64,000 nt of DNA from Lysobacterales bacterium (GTDB lineage Bacteria; Pseudomonadota; Gammaproteobacteria; Xanthomonadales; Ahniellaceae). The notes under the pieces were generated by a model that was not told where the DNA came from, ran no database searches, and was given only the letters and a program-made list of their open reading frames with translations. This document shows, in pieces, positions 11,201 to 19,540 of this stretch. Numbering within the stretch: the stretch's first letter is position 1; the number at the start of each line of letters is the position of its first letter. The stretch is taken from NCBI GenBank assembly GCA_016182785.1, contig JACPFU010000006.1, positions 56,540 through 120,539 of the forward strand. Direction: 5' to 3'. A program made the position numbers and the translations under genes.

Positions 11201-11542
11201 GACGGCGATGGCGTGTTCTTCGCGCCGTGGTTCACCTACTGGACCGACGCCGGCGCGAACCCCGGCACGGCGAACCGTCACTGGCTGGTCCTGCAAGGCG
11301 CCCTGACGCCGGCCAGCAACGGCAGCGCCGCACTGACCATCTACCGCGCAACCGCGGGATCGTACGGATCGGTGCGACCAAGCGATACCCATCGTATCGG
11401 CACCGCGACCTGGACCCTGGTCGACTGCGAGCACGCAACGCTCGACTACCAGTTCGACCCAGGCGAACTGGCGCGGCCGTACGCAGGGCGCAGCGGTGTC
11501 CAGTTCTATGCTCGCCCCGGCGCCTGCAGCGGGGGGCCGTGA
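8282..11542 (+). CDS. Exported propeller-like protein, divergent paralogue 3 of 3
   Basis: Function unknown; 1,086 residues. The signal region (FEPVDAPPP then CCAVLLAAATLARAHEFD) is clearly homologous to that of the second paralogue. The body has the same strand pattern (IDATGSVLWRHQ, LDSSGRLIWRRD, VNRAGDVLWTRP). The two C-terminal domains, from about residues 800 and 949, keep the order of the other two proteins. They have drifted, however: the GQG turn is lost in the first domain and reads DQG in the second. The 3' end is not part of the homogenised repeat. It is the last gene of the array, 75 bases before the restriction-modification genes. Confidence 0.83.
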   Translation: MTIPPPRCFEPVDAPPPTARIVSSGLCCAVLLAAATLARAHEFDTWTLAHTGTGVPVAELNQAIALDNGDIVLHESSAQHISRYSRFDASGRIQGATSFRDERFVLGTSNANGLVSAVCNSRDISEHSADGQLRWRFVPTAWRLDCDWIEPQWQTGIDRDGRLWVGRHRTAGTVHAESGQVGHLDFAQTVAADTTELRLFAWPSRSGAVLAAGSASAPQFAAIDATGSVLWRHQLPAPSATNAEWELRHELFATSNRSGAVALTDFVGQWYDNDIMSYSFETLGVHIAVLDSSGRLIWRRDANEDSWTWPVAQHLFDDGTLAVMTLPGLRMRLFAADGSLLTDHTDGEMSWGGCHFVAPRGRHWAICTDYFRLNKAISLDGGSSRVLTSIGIEHLVRRTDGSALIFEKSTPPFTAEVFDGSNASTMIDFTNPNGMGDSLASPMANRALANGDQLLLLLDGLSRVNRAGDVLWTRPLPNTYGTNVRGGLIAGDQPQLLLVADQVCLVRSDPQRRVLCYQQDTGNQSLSRLLSGTATEKVWVIARNGALELLFRDAWSHVQHWLLSLGGELLMSRDLGAGTTVWLDADGALAQRQQDGALITSDLEAAAPVVHPLPADSPLRTEQIVNRIDRSTWLSLGSPATSGATSVQVRVHDASFRQIWLRDFPVAPGALTLVSTDAEYVKLMLRDSTGARQMQFLSATTGEPVAPALAMPNLGVMLRGPAGAFGMMYGDRGTIVWRTWDALGRELGAHAWRCPKDCGSGAATTDGGRLYGFTSGLNGTSALTLEDAFAPRRAPHGDDGAIAGVFTAANETNRGYVIDWLPSSRTLFVARFAGDTSNATRRELLDWETMQGTVSAGASEITLSRYRTADGRFAAADDATTTHVGSATFRFDGCDAAELVLTDTSGAQPVTEVVQLLRSGPRMVPCALLDGTQIAAQATRPARGGFDTRQSGAWVAAGASDQGLLAAVLPATADGDGVFFAPWFTYWTDAGANPGTANRHWLVLQGALTPASNGSAALTIYRATAGSYGSVRPSDTHRIGTATWTLVDCEHATLDYQFDPGELARPYAGRSGVQFYARPGACSGGP

Positions 11543-11617
11543 TTCGAGCGGGGTACTCCGCCTGCGTTACCCGGTTGCCTGACTGATATCCTGCTCACAC
11601 CCCGTGGCAATACCGGA

Positions 11618-13399
11618 ATGGAATCACGCCAGATGGCTTCGCTGTTCGACAGTCTCGGCCCGGAATGGCGCGCACCCGATGTGATCGAAGCCGTGCGCAG
11701 CATGGCCGAGGGGGATGCGACCGAGCGCGGTGCCGTGTTCACGCGCGCGGAAATCGTCGACGCCATTCTGGACCTGTGCGGCTACACCACGGACCGCCCG
11801 TTGATCAGCTACCGACTGCTGGAGCCATCGTTCGGCGACGGCGATTTTCTTGTCCCGGTGGTTTCCCGCTTGCTGGCGTCGATGGAGCGCTCGGGGCTGG
11901 AACCGGCACGATCCGTCGACGCATTGAGCATGGCCGTGCGCGGGGTCGAACTCAGCCGCGAGCACCACGTGCGCACTACCCGGCGATTGGTTGCATTGCT
12001 CTGCGATAACGGGCTCACCGATGCCGAGGCCCATTCGCTCTGCAAGACCTGGCTGCTCTGCGACGACTTTCTGCTCTGCGAGCTTGGCACCGAATTCGAC
12101 TTCGTGGTCGGCAATCCGCCGTATGTGCGGCAGGAGCGGATTCCCGCAGCTCTGCTCAGCGAGTATCGAGCCCGCTTCCACACGCTGTACGATCGCGCCG
12201 ATTTGTATGTGCCGTTCTACGAGCGCGCGCTCGATCTGTTGAAGTCCGACGGCACCCTCGGCTTCATCTGCGCGAACCGTTGGCTCAAGAACAAGTACGG
12301 GGGTCCGTTGCGAAACAAGATCGCTTCCGGCTTCCATGTAACGCACTTCATCGACATGGAGGGCGTCGATGCGTTCCATGCCGATGTCATCGCCTATCCG
12401 GCCATCACCATCATTCGCCGCCCAGCCCTCCCCGGCGTCAGCGCGCTGCCGACGCGCATCGCCGCCCGTGGCGCTGCATCGGCCATGGCGCTGGGTGAAC
12501 TGTCGGAACGGCTCGCGTCGCCGGCAGCCAACGACGACGCGGTGCAACAGGTCATGCTCGGTGGATACGGTGACGCGCCGTGGCTGTTCGACGATGAGCC
12601 TCGCCTTGCCCTGTTGCGAAAGATCGAAGCGCGCTTTCCCACCATTGAGCAGGCGGGGTGCAAGGTCGGCATCGGCGTCGCCACCGGTTGCGACCGCGTG
12701 TTTATCGGCGACTTCGAGGCGCTGGATATTGAATCGGCGCGCAAGCTGCCGCTGGTGATGGCCCGAGATCTGGTCGATGACCGCATTCAGTGGGGTGGAA
12801 AGGGCCTGGTCAATCCATTCGAAACGGACGGCCGACTTGCCCCGCTCGCTGCCTATCCGAAGTTCGCGGCCTACATCGACCGGCATCGCGAGGCCGTCGC
12901 CGGACGTCATGTCGCGGCGCGCAGCGGTGACCGCTGGTACCGAACCATCGATCGCGTCTACGCGGAACTGGTGCAGCGCCCCAAGCTGCTGATTCCCGAC
13001 ATCAAGGGCGCGTCGACGGTGGTGCTCGATGAAGGTCACTACTACCCGCACCACAACCTCTATTTCGTGACCGCCGAGGATTGGGACATCCGCGCATTGC
13101 AGACGGTGTTGCGGTCTTCCGTCAGCATCCTGACCGTGGCGAGTTACTGCACGCGCATGGCCGGCGGCTTCCTGCGGTTCCAGGCGCAATACCTGCGCCG
13201 CATACGGGTTCCACGGTGGCAGCAGGTTCCGCTGTCGCTCCGCAGCGAACTCGTTGCCGCGTCGGCATCGCTAAATCAGTACGACATCGACGCGCCCGTG
13301 TTCGCACTGTTCGGCCTCACACCGGCAGAACAGAACCTGGTCCGCACCGAGGCCGACGTGGCCCAGGTCACCACCGCGCGCAGGAAGCTCCGCGCTTGA
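11618..13399 (+). CDS. Type II DNA adenine-N6 methyltransferase (XhoI/PaeR7I-like system)
   Basis: Modification enzyme of a restriction-modification pair; transfers a methyl group from SAM to adenine within the recognition site. The 593-residue protein has a SAM motif LEPSFGDGDFL (about residue 68) and the catalytic NPPYVRQERIP at about 166, the N6-adenine signature. The C-terminal half fits a TaqI-like target-recognition region. A second ATG at 11633 is possible; I chose 11618 as the longer form, since neither has a clear Shine-Dalgarno. It overlaps the endonuclease gene by four bases, so the two are translationally coupled. The site cannot be read from this protein; CTCGAG is inferred from the partner. 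Confidence 0.87.
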   Translation: MESRQMASLFDSLGPEWRAPDVIEAVRSMAEGDATERGAVFTRAEIVDAILDLCGYTTDRPLISYRLLEPSFGDGDFLVPVVSRLLASMERSGLEPARSVDALSMAVRGVELSREHHVRTTRRLVALLCDNGLTDAEAHSLCKTWLLCDDFLLCELGTEFDFVVGNPPYVRQERIPAALLSEYRARFHTLYDRADLYVPFYERALDLLKSDGTLGFICANRWLKNKYGGPLRNKIASGFHVTHFIDMEGVDAFHADVIAYPAITIIRRPALPGVSALPTRIAARGAASAMALGELSERLASPAANDDAVQQVMLGGYGDAPWLFDDEPRLALLRKIEARFPTIEQAGCKVGIGVATGCDRVFIGDFEALDIESARKLPLVMARDLVDDRIQWGGKGLVNPFETDGRLAPLAAYPKFAAYIDRHREAVAGRHVAARSGDRWYRTIDRVYAELVQRPKLLIPDIKGASTVVLDEGHYYPHHNLYFVTAEDWDIRALQTVLRSSVSILTVASYCTRMAGGFLRFQAQYLRRIRVPRWQQVPLSLRSELVAASASLNQYDIDAPVFALFGLTPAEQNLVRTEADVAQVTTARRKLRA

Positions 13400-14172
13400 G
13401 CCGCCTGCTGCCGCCCGACTTCGACGAGTGCGTCAACCGGGCGGTTGCGGCGTTCTGGCGTGGCCGGGCCTCCGCCATCGGAAAGTCCCAGGGCGGCTCG
13501 CGCGATGGCGTGCTCGCCGGCAAGAACCTGGACGGCTTCGTCGAACTCGTCGTGCAAGTCGCAGTGCATTGCGGACTGGACGCCGCAGCCGTTCGCACCC
13601 GCAAGTCCGATCTGGTGCTGCCGGGGTTCTTCCGGGCGACGAAAAACTGGGACGTGCTCGTGATCCACGAGGACCGACTGGTGGCGGTGTTCGAGTTCAA
13701 GTCCCAGGTCGGATCGTTCGGCAACAACTTCAACAATCGCAGTGAAGAAGTGATCGGATCGGCTGCGGATCTCTGGGTTGCCCACCACCACGGCGCCTAT
13801 GGATCTGGCCCGCACCGCAGCCGCAACTTGGTGGCCGACTACCAGCCCGCGCTATTGAATCCGGCGATCCAGTCCGACCCGCGTCCACCCTTTCTCGCCT
13901 GGCTGATGTTGCTGGAGGAATGCGCTGCATCGCAGCGCTCGGTGCGTTGCGACGAACCGAACTTCCCGGTGTTCGAGGAATTCAAGTCGGCCTCGTACGC
14001 GCGGCGATACCAGATTCTTTGCGAGCGACTGGTCGAACGCCAACTCTATAGCGCTGCGGCACTGGAACTTTCTTCACGAGGCAGCGCTGCCTCCCGCGCC
14101 CTGTCTCCAAGCACCAGCATCAAGAACCTGTTTGCGGAGTTCGCCGGCAGAGTGCTCGCCGCCCAGGCATGA
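13396..14172 (+). CDS. XhoI/PaeR7I-type restriction endonuclease
   Basis: Cleaves unmodified DNA. A TTG start at 13396 overlaps the methylase stop (TTGA), giving 258 residues, close to PaeR7I. The conserved block NWDVLVIHEDRLVAVFEFK contains a PD-(D/E)xK-type centre: D86, E100 and K102. It is followed by SQVGSFGNNFNNRSEEVIG, which is characteristic of the PaeR7I/XhoI family. By family, the expected site is CTCGAG; that is inference. CTCGAG occurs several times in the window (for example near 2166, 37277 and 61190), so the site does not look strongly avoided. An internal start is less likely because the conserved N-terminal part would be lost. Confidence 0.85.
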   Translation: MSRLLPPDFDECVNRAVAAFWRGRASAIGKSQGGSRDGVLAGKNLDGFVELVVQVAVHCGLDAAAVRTRKSDLVLPGFFRATKNWDVLVIHEDRLVAVFEFKSQVGSFGNNFNNRSEEVIGSAADLWVAHHHGAYGSGPHRSRNLVADYQPALLNPAIQSDPRPPFLAWLMLLEECAASQRSVRCDEPNFPVFEEFKSASYARRYQILCERLVERQLYSAAALELSSRGSAASRALSPSTSIKNLFAEFAGRVLAAQA

Positions 14173-14214
14173 ACCAACGTACACAGGTCTGTGCCGCCAA
14201 AGCTCGTCATCCAG

Positions 14215-15267
14215 CTATTCACCGGCCGCTTTCAGCCACTTCAGCGGTTCAAGTTCCGGCGCGACACGTTGCAACGCCGCGCGCCCACGCAAAACGCGGC
14301 TGACCCAGCCCGGCCCGCGCCCGAGCATGTCCTTCCAGGCATCTTCCACCTGGCCCGGGGCGAGTTCTTTCAGCACACTGAGCGCCGTCGCAGCCTGCAG
14401 GATGTCTTTGTTCGATTTCGCAATCCGGCTTACAGGCCGCTCACCGGCAACGATCAGCTTGTGCAACGCGTAGCGGGCAGGATGCGGCACGTTGACGATG
14501 CAGGCACCCGACTTGCAGAACAGAACCGCCTGCTGCAAGTCCTCCAGCAGGTATTCCATGAACTTCAGCGGTTGCAGGCGAATGCCCAACTTCGGGTGAA
14601 GGTAGGGTTCGTGGCCGCCGCGATACACCGGCGTCAGGAAATCGATCTGGAAATCGGGCTCGCGCGGATCGATGTAGCTGGCGCCGACGGCGCCGTCGGA
14701 ATGGCGGATCGGCAACAGCCCCATTTGCAGTGACTCGATTGCTGCGTGCACGTCGATGTCGGCATCAACCGGAAGCGCGATCGACATCGATCTGCCTGCG
14801 TGCGCGAAGTCGACGTCCTGAGTTCTCTGCCCGTCGCTCCAATGCATTCCAAGCATGTTGCCAAAGGACAGAAATGCATGCGTACCAACGAGCACACCCC
14901 CCGCTCGGAAGAAGCCATAGTCCGAGAGACGTTGCGCCACCTTGAAGTGGCGCGCCAGTATTGGTGCATTCCCCAGGGCTTCCGCTGATTGAGCCAGAGG
15001 CGTCAACGCCTCGCGCATTCCGGTCTGGGCGCGGACATTGATCAATGCGTGGACTCGGTCGCTTTCGGGCCCCACATAGACTTGCCGCTTGCTGCCCGAA
15101 ACATCAAGGAACTGGTAGTACCAGTAGTCCTTGCCTTTGACGGTTTTGCGCGTGAACGTCCCCGGCAAGTCCGCGACCGTGCGCGACAATTCGGCAGCCT
15201 GTGCAGCGTCGAACAGTTGTGCATAGGCAGTTTGTGCGGAACTGGTGAGTGCCGTGTACAAGATCAT
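14215..15267 (-). CDS. GSU2403-type nucleotidyltransferase-fold protein
   Basis: 350 residues. The centre has the nucleotidyltransferase core GGVLVGTHAFLSFGNMLG, followed about 12 residues later by RTQDVDFA, where the two aspartates match the metal-binding D-x-D of the fold. The order matches GSU2403-family proteins, some of which occur in toxin-antitoxin or phage-defence settings; the substrate is unknown. I start at the ATG at 15267 (MILYTALTSSAQTAYAQL). An upstream TTG at 15321 would put the start inside the palindrome. It lies convergent to the restriction gene with only 42 bases between them, extending the defence-type block. Confidence 0.65.
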   Translation of the reverse strand: MILYTALTSSAQTAYAQLFDAAQAAELSRTVADLPGTFTRKTVKGKDYWYYQFLDVSGSKRQVYVGPESDRVHALINVRAQTGMREALTPLAQSAEALGNAPILARHFKVAQRLSDYGFFRAGGVLVGTHAFLSFGNMLGMHWSDGQRTQDVDFAHAGRSMSIALPVDADIDVHAAIESLQMGLLPIRHSDGAVGASYIDPREPDFQIDFLTPVYRGGHEPYLHPKLGIRLQPLKFMEYLLEDLQQAVLFCKSGACIVNVPHPARYALHKLIVAGERPVSRIAKSNKDILQAATALSVLKELAPGQVEDAWKDMLGRGPGWVSRVLRGRAALQRVAPELEPLKWLKAAGE

Positions 15268-15309
15268 GTCGGCCCCGGCTCGATCAACCTGTTTCGAATC
15301 TATCGCATC

Positions 15310-15344
15310 GGTTATACGCAATCAACGCAAACGTGCGTATAACC
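15310..15344. promoter_or_regulatory. 35-bp palindrome, probable operator/promoter of the nucleotidyltransferase
   Basis: GGTTATACGCA (15310-15320) and TGCGTATAACC (15334-15344) are perfect 11-base inverted arms around a 13-base spacer. The minus strand has TATAAC, a plausible -10, in the arm nearest the gene, 43 bases before the ATG at 15267. The AT content is higher than in the surroundings. Binding by the encoded protein or another regulator is inference. Confidence 0.6.
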
Positions 15345-15426
15345 GCGAACGAGCCGTCGGAACAGGCTTACGGATCAGGCCGCGACGCTGGAGGTACGCA
15401 ACGCCCGGCCATGCGATCATGTCGGC

Positions 15427-16806
15427 ATGAATCAATTTTCCGAACTGAACCTGGGCGAGGCCCTGGTCAAGGGGCTGGCGTCGATCGACTACCTTGAGAT
15501 GACGCCGATCCAGGCGGCGGCGTTGCCGTTGATCCTGGCCGGGCACGACGTGATCGCGCAGGCACGTACCGGCAGCGGCAAGACCGCGGCGTTTGCGCTC
15601 GGGTTGCTGCAGTTGCTCGATGTCGGGTCGGTGCAGTTGCAGGGGCTGGTGCTGTGCCCGACGCGCGAACTCGCCGACCAGGTCAGCAAGGAGATCCGCC
15701 GCATCGCGCGGCCGCTGCCGAACGTCAAGGTGCTGACGCTGTGCGGCGGTGTGCCGCTGCGCCCGCACCTCGCTTCGCTGGCGCACGAGCCGCACATCGT
15801 GGTCGGTACGCCCGGGCGCATTCTCGAACTGATCCAGAAACAGGCGCTGCCGCTGAAGGCGCTGCAGATGCTGGTGCTGGACGAGGCCGACCGCATGCTC
15901 GACATGGGCTTCGCCGACGACATCGCGGCGATCCTGAAGGCGGCGCCGCGGGAGCGGCAGACCTTGCTGTTCTCGGCGACCTACCCGGATGCGATCCGCG
16001 AGATCTCCAAGCGCTTCCAGCGCGACCCGGAGACGATCACCGTCGACGCCGAGCCGGCGCACAGCGACATCACCCAGCAATGCGTCGAGGTCGCCAGCGA
16101 CGAGCGCAAGCTCGATGCGCTGATCGACCTGCTGGTCACGCACCGGCCGGAGTCGGCACTGGTGTTCTGCAACACGCGCAATGCCACGCGCGATGTCGCC
16201 GAGTCGCTGGAACGCTGCGGGTTCTCGGTGCTGGCCCTGCACGGCGATCTGGAGCAGCGCGAACGCGACGAGATGCTGGTGCGCTTCGCCAACCACAGTT
16301 GCACGGTGCTGGTCGCGACCGATGTCGCCGCTCGCGGGCTCGACATCAAGGAGTTGCCGCTGGTGGTGAACTTCGAGGTCGCGAGCGACGCCGATGCACA
16401 CACCCACCGCATCGGCCGCACCGGCCGCGCCGGCGCGCGGGGCCTGGCGTTGACGCTGTTCACGCCGCGCGAGGCGGGCCGCATCAACACCATCGAGGCC
16501 AGCCTCGGGCGCAGCTTGCCCAAGGTGCCGCTGCCGCGCGTGCAGGGCAAACCGCGGCCACTGCTCAGCACCCACCTGACCATCGCCGTCGACGGCGGAC
16601 GCGCCGACAAGCTGCGCCCCGGCGACCTGCTCGGCGCGCTCACCGGCGACGCCGGCCTGCCTGCGGATGCGGTCGGCAAGATCGACATCTTCCCGACCCG
16701 CAGCTACGTCGCGATCGCCCGCAGCCACGCCGACAGCGCGCTGCACCGCCTGCGCGACGGCAAGATCAAGGGCCGCAGCTTCCGCGTCCGCCGCATCGGG
16801 CATTGA
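15427..16806 (+). CDS. dbpA: ATP-dependent RNA helicase DbpA
   Basis: DEAD-box helicase that acts on 23S rRNA (helix 92) in 50S subunit assembly. The 459-residue protein shows the Q motif (MTPIQAAALPLIL), Walker A ARTGSGKT (about residue 47), PTRELA, TPGR, DEAD in VLDEADRMLDMG, SAT, and the C-terminal helicase motifs ARGLDI and HRIGRTGRAG. The last 75 residues match the DbpA RNA-binding domain, including GGRADKLRPGDLLGALTG and VGKIDIF; this separates it from RhlE and SrmB. Length agrees with E. coli DbpA (457). It converges on the EAL gene, whose stop is 6 bases away. Confidence 0.96.
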   Translation: MNQFSELNLGEALVKGLASIDYLEMTPIQAAALPLILAGHDVIAQARTGSGKTAAFALGLLQLLDVGSVQLQGLVLCPTRELADQVSKEIRRIARPLPNVKVLTLCGGVPLRPHLASLAHEPHIVVGTPGRILELIQKQALPLKALQMLVLDEADRMLDMGFADDIAAILKAAPRERQTLLFSATYPDAIREISKRFQRDPETITVDAEPAHSDITQQCVEVASDERKLDALIDLLVTHRPESALVFCNTRNATRDVAESLERCGFSVLALHGDLEQRERDEMLVRFANHSCTVLVATDVAARGLDIKELPLVVNFEVASDADAHTHRIGRTGRAGARGLALTLFTPREAGRINTIEASLGRSLPKVPLPRVQGKPRPLLSTHLTIAVDGGRADKLRPGDLLGALTGDAGLPADAVGKIDIFPTRSYVAIARSHADSALHRLRDGKIKGRSFRVRRIGH

Positions 16807-16811
16807 GGCGG

Positions 16812-18029
16812 CTACAACCCGCCGATGAACTCCGCCGCCGGCTTCGGGCGGCCGAAGAAGAAACCCTGGGCGAGGTCGCAGCCCATGGCGGTGAGGCGGT
16901 CAAGTGTCGCCTGGTCCTCGACGCCTTCGGCGACGGCGATCAGGTCGAGGTGGTGCGCGAGGTCGATCATCGAATGCACCAGCCGTGCCGAGCGCGGGCT
17001 GCGGCAGATGTCGAACACGAATTCCTGGTCGATCTTCAGCTCGGTGGCCGGAAAGCGCTTGAGGTAGGCGAACGACGAGTAGCCGATGCCGAAGTCGTCG
17101 ATCGAGATGCCGAAGCCGTGGTCGCGCAGCTGGCCGAGCACGACCGCGCTCAGGCTCGGGTCTTCCATCACCGCACTCTCGGTGACTTCCAGCACCACGT
17201 CCGCGGCCGGCACGTCCCAGATCGCGAGCGAGTTCTGGAACTGCTCGACCAGCCCGGGCTCGTGGAACACGCGCGGCGAGACGTTGATCGAGAAGCGCAG
17301 GCGATGCCCAGCGGCGCGCGCACTGGCGCAGTGGCGCATGGTGGTGTTGACGCTCCAGCGCGTCAGCGACTCGATCAACCCGGTCTGCTCGGCGACCAGA
17401 ACGAAGTCGGTCGGGCTGATCGCGCCGTGCACTTCGCTGTTCCAGCGCGCCAGCGACTCGGCACCGATCACGCAGGCGCCGCGGATGTCCCACAGCGGCT
17501 GGAAGAACACTTCCAGGCGGTTGTTGAGGATGGCCTCGCGCAGATCGACGTAGGGCGGCTCGCTGCGCTGGTTCGCCGGCCGGTGCAGCTGGTAGCGGTC
17601 GCGAGAGGTGAGCGCCTGCGCGAACGCGGACTCGGCGGCCCGGCACAGCGGCTCTGCGACGGTGCCATGCTCCGGGTACATCGCGATGCCGAGCGTCGGC
17701 AGTGCCTGCTGCAAGCGATCGCCAACGAGCAGCGGCTCGCGGAACGCCCGCACCAGCCGGTTTGCCGCGAGCAGCGCGTGGCCACTGTCGCGCAACGCCG
17801 GCAGCAGCAAGGCGAAGACGTTGTCGCCGATCGGCAAGATGCGGTCCTGCGGCCGCAGCGCGGCGCGGATGCGGGTGCGCGCCGCGGTGCTCAGGAAGTC
17901 GCCGAACAGCAGGTGTTCCTCGCGGTGGCGCTGCACGCGCAACAGCAGCAGCGCGAAGCGTTCGCCGGCATCGCGCGCGCGCGCGGCCTCGGCGTCGATC
18001 TCGCGCAGCACGTCGGTACGGTTCAACAT
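16812..18029 (-). CDS. Degenerate GGDEF plus EAL domain protein (probable c-di-GMP phosphodiesterase)
   Basis: 405 residues, cytoplasmic. The N-terminal 165 residues resemble a GGDEF fold without the GGDEF signature. The EAL domain keeps the expected ligands: E in ESLARW (near 189), N in NVSPRVF, E in EVTES, the pair in IDDFGIGYSS (near 307), K in KIDQEFV, E in VAEGVED and QGFFFGRP. Hydrolysis of c-di-GMP is therefore plausible, with the GGDEF part perhaps sensing GTP. Start at ATG 18029, which places the gene 16 bases after the HD-GYP stop in the same orientation, so both are probably co-transcribed. Confidence 0.88.
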   Translation of the reverse strand: MLNRTDVLREIDAEAARARDAGERFALLLLRVQRHREEHLLFGDFLSTAARTRIRAALRPQDRILPIGDNVFALLLPALRDSGHALLAANRLVRAFREPLLVGDRLQQALPTLGIAMYPEHGTVAEPLCRAAESAFAQALTSRDRYQLHRPANQRSEPPYVDLREAILNNRLEVFFQPLWDIRGACVIGAESLARWNSEVHGAISPTDFVLVAEQTGLIESLTRWSVNTTMRHCASARAAGHRLRFSINVSPRVFHEPGLVEQFQNSLAIWDVPAADVVLEVTESAVMEDPSLSAVVLGQLRDHGFGISIDDFGIGYSSFAYLKRFPATELKIDQEFVFDICRSPRSARLVHSMIDLAHHLDLIAVAEGVEDQATLDRLTAMGCDLAQGFFFGRPKPAAEFIGGL

Positions 18030-18045
18030 CCCTGCGCCATCCGCG

Positions 18046-19254
18046 TCAGCCCAGGTAGAGTTCGGTCGGATCGAGGCCGTAGGCACCGGGTTCGAGCGTG
18101 GTCACGATCTCGCGTGCAACGCCGGCCTCGTCGGCCTGGTGCATCAGGTCGAACTCGATGAAGTTCTCGCGCAGCACCTTCTCCGCGGTCATCAGCAGCA
18201 TCACCCGCGGGCGCAGCCGACGGGCGTGGTTCTGCGCCATCACGATCGCCACCTCGCCGCTGTTCAGCTCGACCAGCGACCCGGTCGGATAGACGCTCAG
18301 GCACTGCATCAGCTGCTCGACGACTTCGCGCTGGAACAACTGGTCGCCGTGGCGATAGAGCTGTTGCAGCGCGTGGTGCGCAGACGCCGCCTTGCGGAAC
18401 ACGCGCGTGCTGGTCATCGCGTCGTAGGAGTCGATCAGTCCGGCCATGCGTCCGAACAGCGGAATCTGGTTGCGCATCAGGCGGTCCGGATAGCCGCTGC
18501 CGTCGTGGCGTTCGTGGTGAGTCAGCACCATCTCGCGCACGTCGGCATGATGGATGCCGGCCTCCTCGATGATCTGCAGGCTGTGCTCGACGTGCTTGCG
18601 CACCTGTTCGGTCTCCTCCGCGGTCAACGCACCGGGCTTGCTCAGCAGGGATTCGTCGACTCCGGTCTTGCCGACATCCATCAGCAGCCCGCCGGTGGCG
18701 AGGTTGACCAGCACGTCCTCGGTGAAGCCCATGTGCCGGCCAAACGCCGCCGCGAGCAGGCTGCAGTGGATGGCGTGGCTGTATTCGTAGGCGTCGCGCT
18801 TGCGCAGGCTCGTTACCCAGAAGTACGCGTCGGCGTTGCGCAGCACCGACTTCACCACCGGCACCACCGCGTTGCGCACGTCCTCGACCGCAACGCGGCG
18901 GCCGGCGCGGACATCGTCGAGGATCTTTGCGGCCAGCTGCGATGCCTGCGCATGCGCCTCGCGTGCCCGCGGCAGTTCCTCGTGCAGGGTCGCGGTGTCG
19001 ACATGCTTCACCACGGTGCGCTGCTTCTCGTGCTGGCGCGGATGCGCCATGTAGGCGCGGATCGGCGTGCGACTGCGCTGCACATCGACGAAGACGTGGT
19101 CGCAATGCTGGCGCAGCACCTCGATCTGCTTCGCGTTCTGCACCAGGAAGCCTTCGAGCGAGAACGGCAGGCCGAGCCACGGCCGATCCAGACGGTAGAC
19201 AAACATGTCCGCCTTCAGATGGTCGACGTGCACCTGCCGTTCTTCGAGTTCCAT
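18046..19254 (-). CDS. HD-GYP domain protein with DUF3391 N-terminus
   Basis: 402 residues. Residues about 1-130 match the DUF3391 region found in front of HD-GYP domains. The HD-GYP domain has HAIHCSLLAAAFG, a GGLLMDVGK segment and HHERHDGSGYPD. The GYP region is intact, but the metal-binding HD pair is MD, so the first histidine ligand is missing and catalysis may be altered or lost. I chose ATG 19254 over the upstream GTG because GGAGGTGGGG sits just ahead of it. It is paired with the EAL gene downstream, suggesting joint control of c-di-GMP. The 307-base gap to ahcY holds that gene's leader. Confidence 0.87.
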   Translation of the reverse strand: MELEERQVHVDHLKADMFVYRLDRPWLGLPFSLEGFLVQNAKQIEVLRQHCDHVFVDVQRSRTPIRAYMAHPRQHEKQRTVVKHVDTATLHEELPRAREAHAQASQLAAKILDDVRAGRRVAVEDVRNAVVPVVKSVLRNADAYFWVTSLRKRDAYEYSHAIHCSLLAAAFGRHMGFTEDVLVNLATGGLLMDVGKTGVDESLLSKPGALTAEETEQVRKHVEHSLQIIEEAGIHHADVREMVLTHHERHDGSGYPDRLMRNQIPLFGRMAGLIDSYDAMTSTRVFRKAASAHHALQQLYRHGDQLFQREVVEQLMQCLSVYPTGSLVELNSGEVAIVMAQNHARRLRPRVMLLMTAEKVLRENFIEFDLMHQADEAGVAREIVTTLEPGAYGLDPTELYLG

Positions 19255-19463
19255 GCGTCGCCCCACCTCCAGGGGGATCGCCGCCGCGGCACGCCGCCAG
19301 CCGCAGGCGTCTCGTGGACGGCATCAGGATGCCACGATTCCACATCCGTGAAACACCTGCCAGAACGGACAGGTTGCCGAGCAGGGCGTGCACGGCGCGT
19401 GTCCGCTGAACCGCCGGTTCACCCGGCGCCGGGCGTTCGCCGCTAGAATCCGCGCCGCACTTC

Positions 19464-19540
19464 CCGTCGAGGGGCGCTGCAAGACCGGCCGATGGCCCGG
19501 GATCAGGCTCGACGGACGACGATCCAAACGGCGCCCGCTC
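19464..19540 (+). promoter_or_regulatory. SAH (S-adenosylhomocysteine) riboswitch in the ahcY leader
   Basis: The segment matches the SAH riboswitch plan. P1 is a perfect 8-bp helix, CCGTCGAG (19464-19471) with CTCGACGG (19508-19515). The conserved GGGCGCTGCAAGACC follows the first strand, and CAGGCTCGACGG forms the second. A pseudoknot pairs GGGCGC (19472-19477) with GCGCCC (19531-19536). A -10-like TAGAAT at 19444-19449 would start transcription just ahead of it; no good -35 was found. The ribosome site GGAG (19548-19551) lies directly after the pseudoknot. By family, SAH binding turns ahcY on. Confidence 0.92.

Noticed and set aside
15265..15321. TTG start for the nucleotidyltransferase at 15321
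   Set aside because: It would lie inside the palindrome and likely promoter, and the 18 extra residues look unlike the rest; ATG 15267 is preferred.
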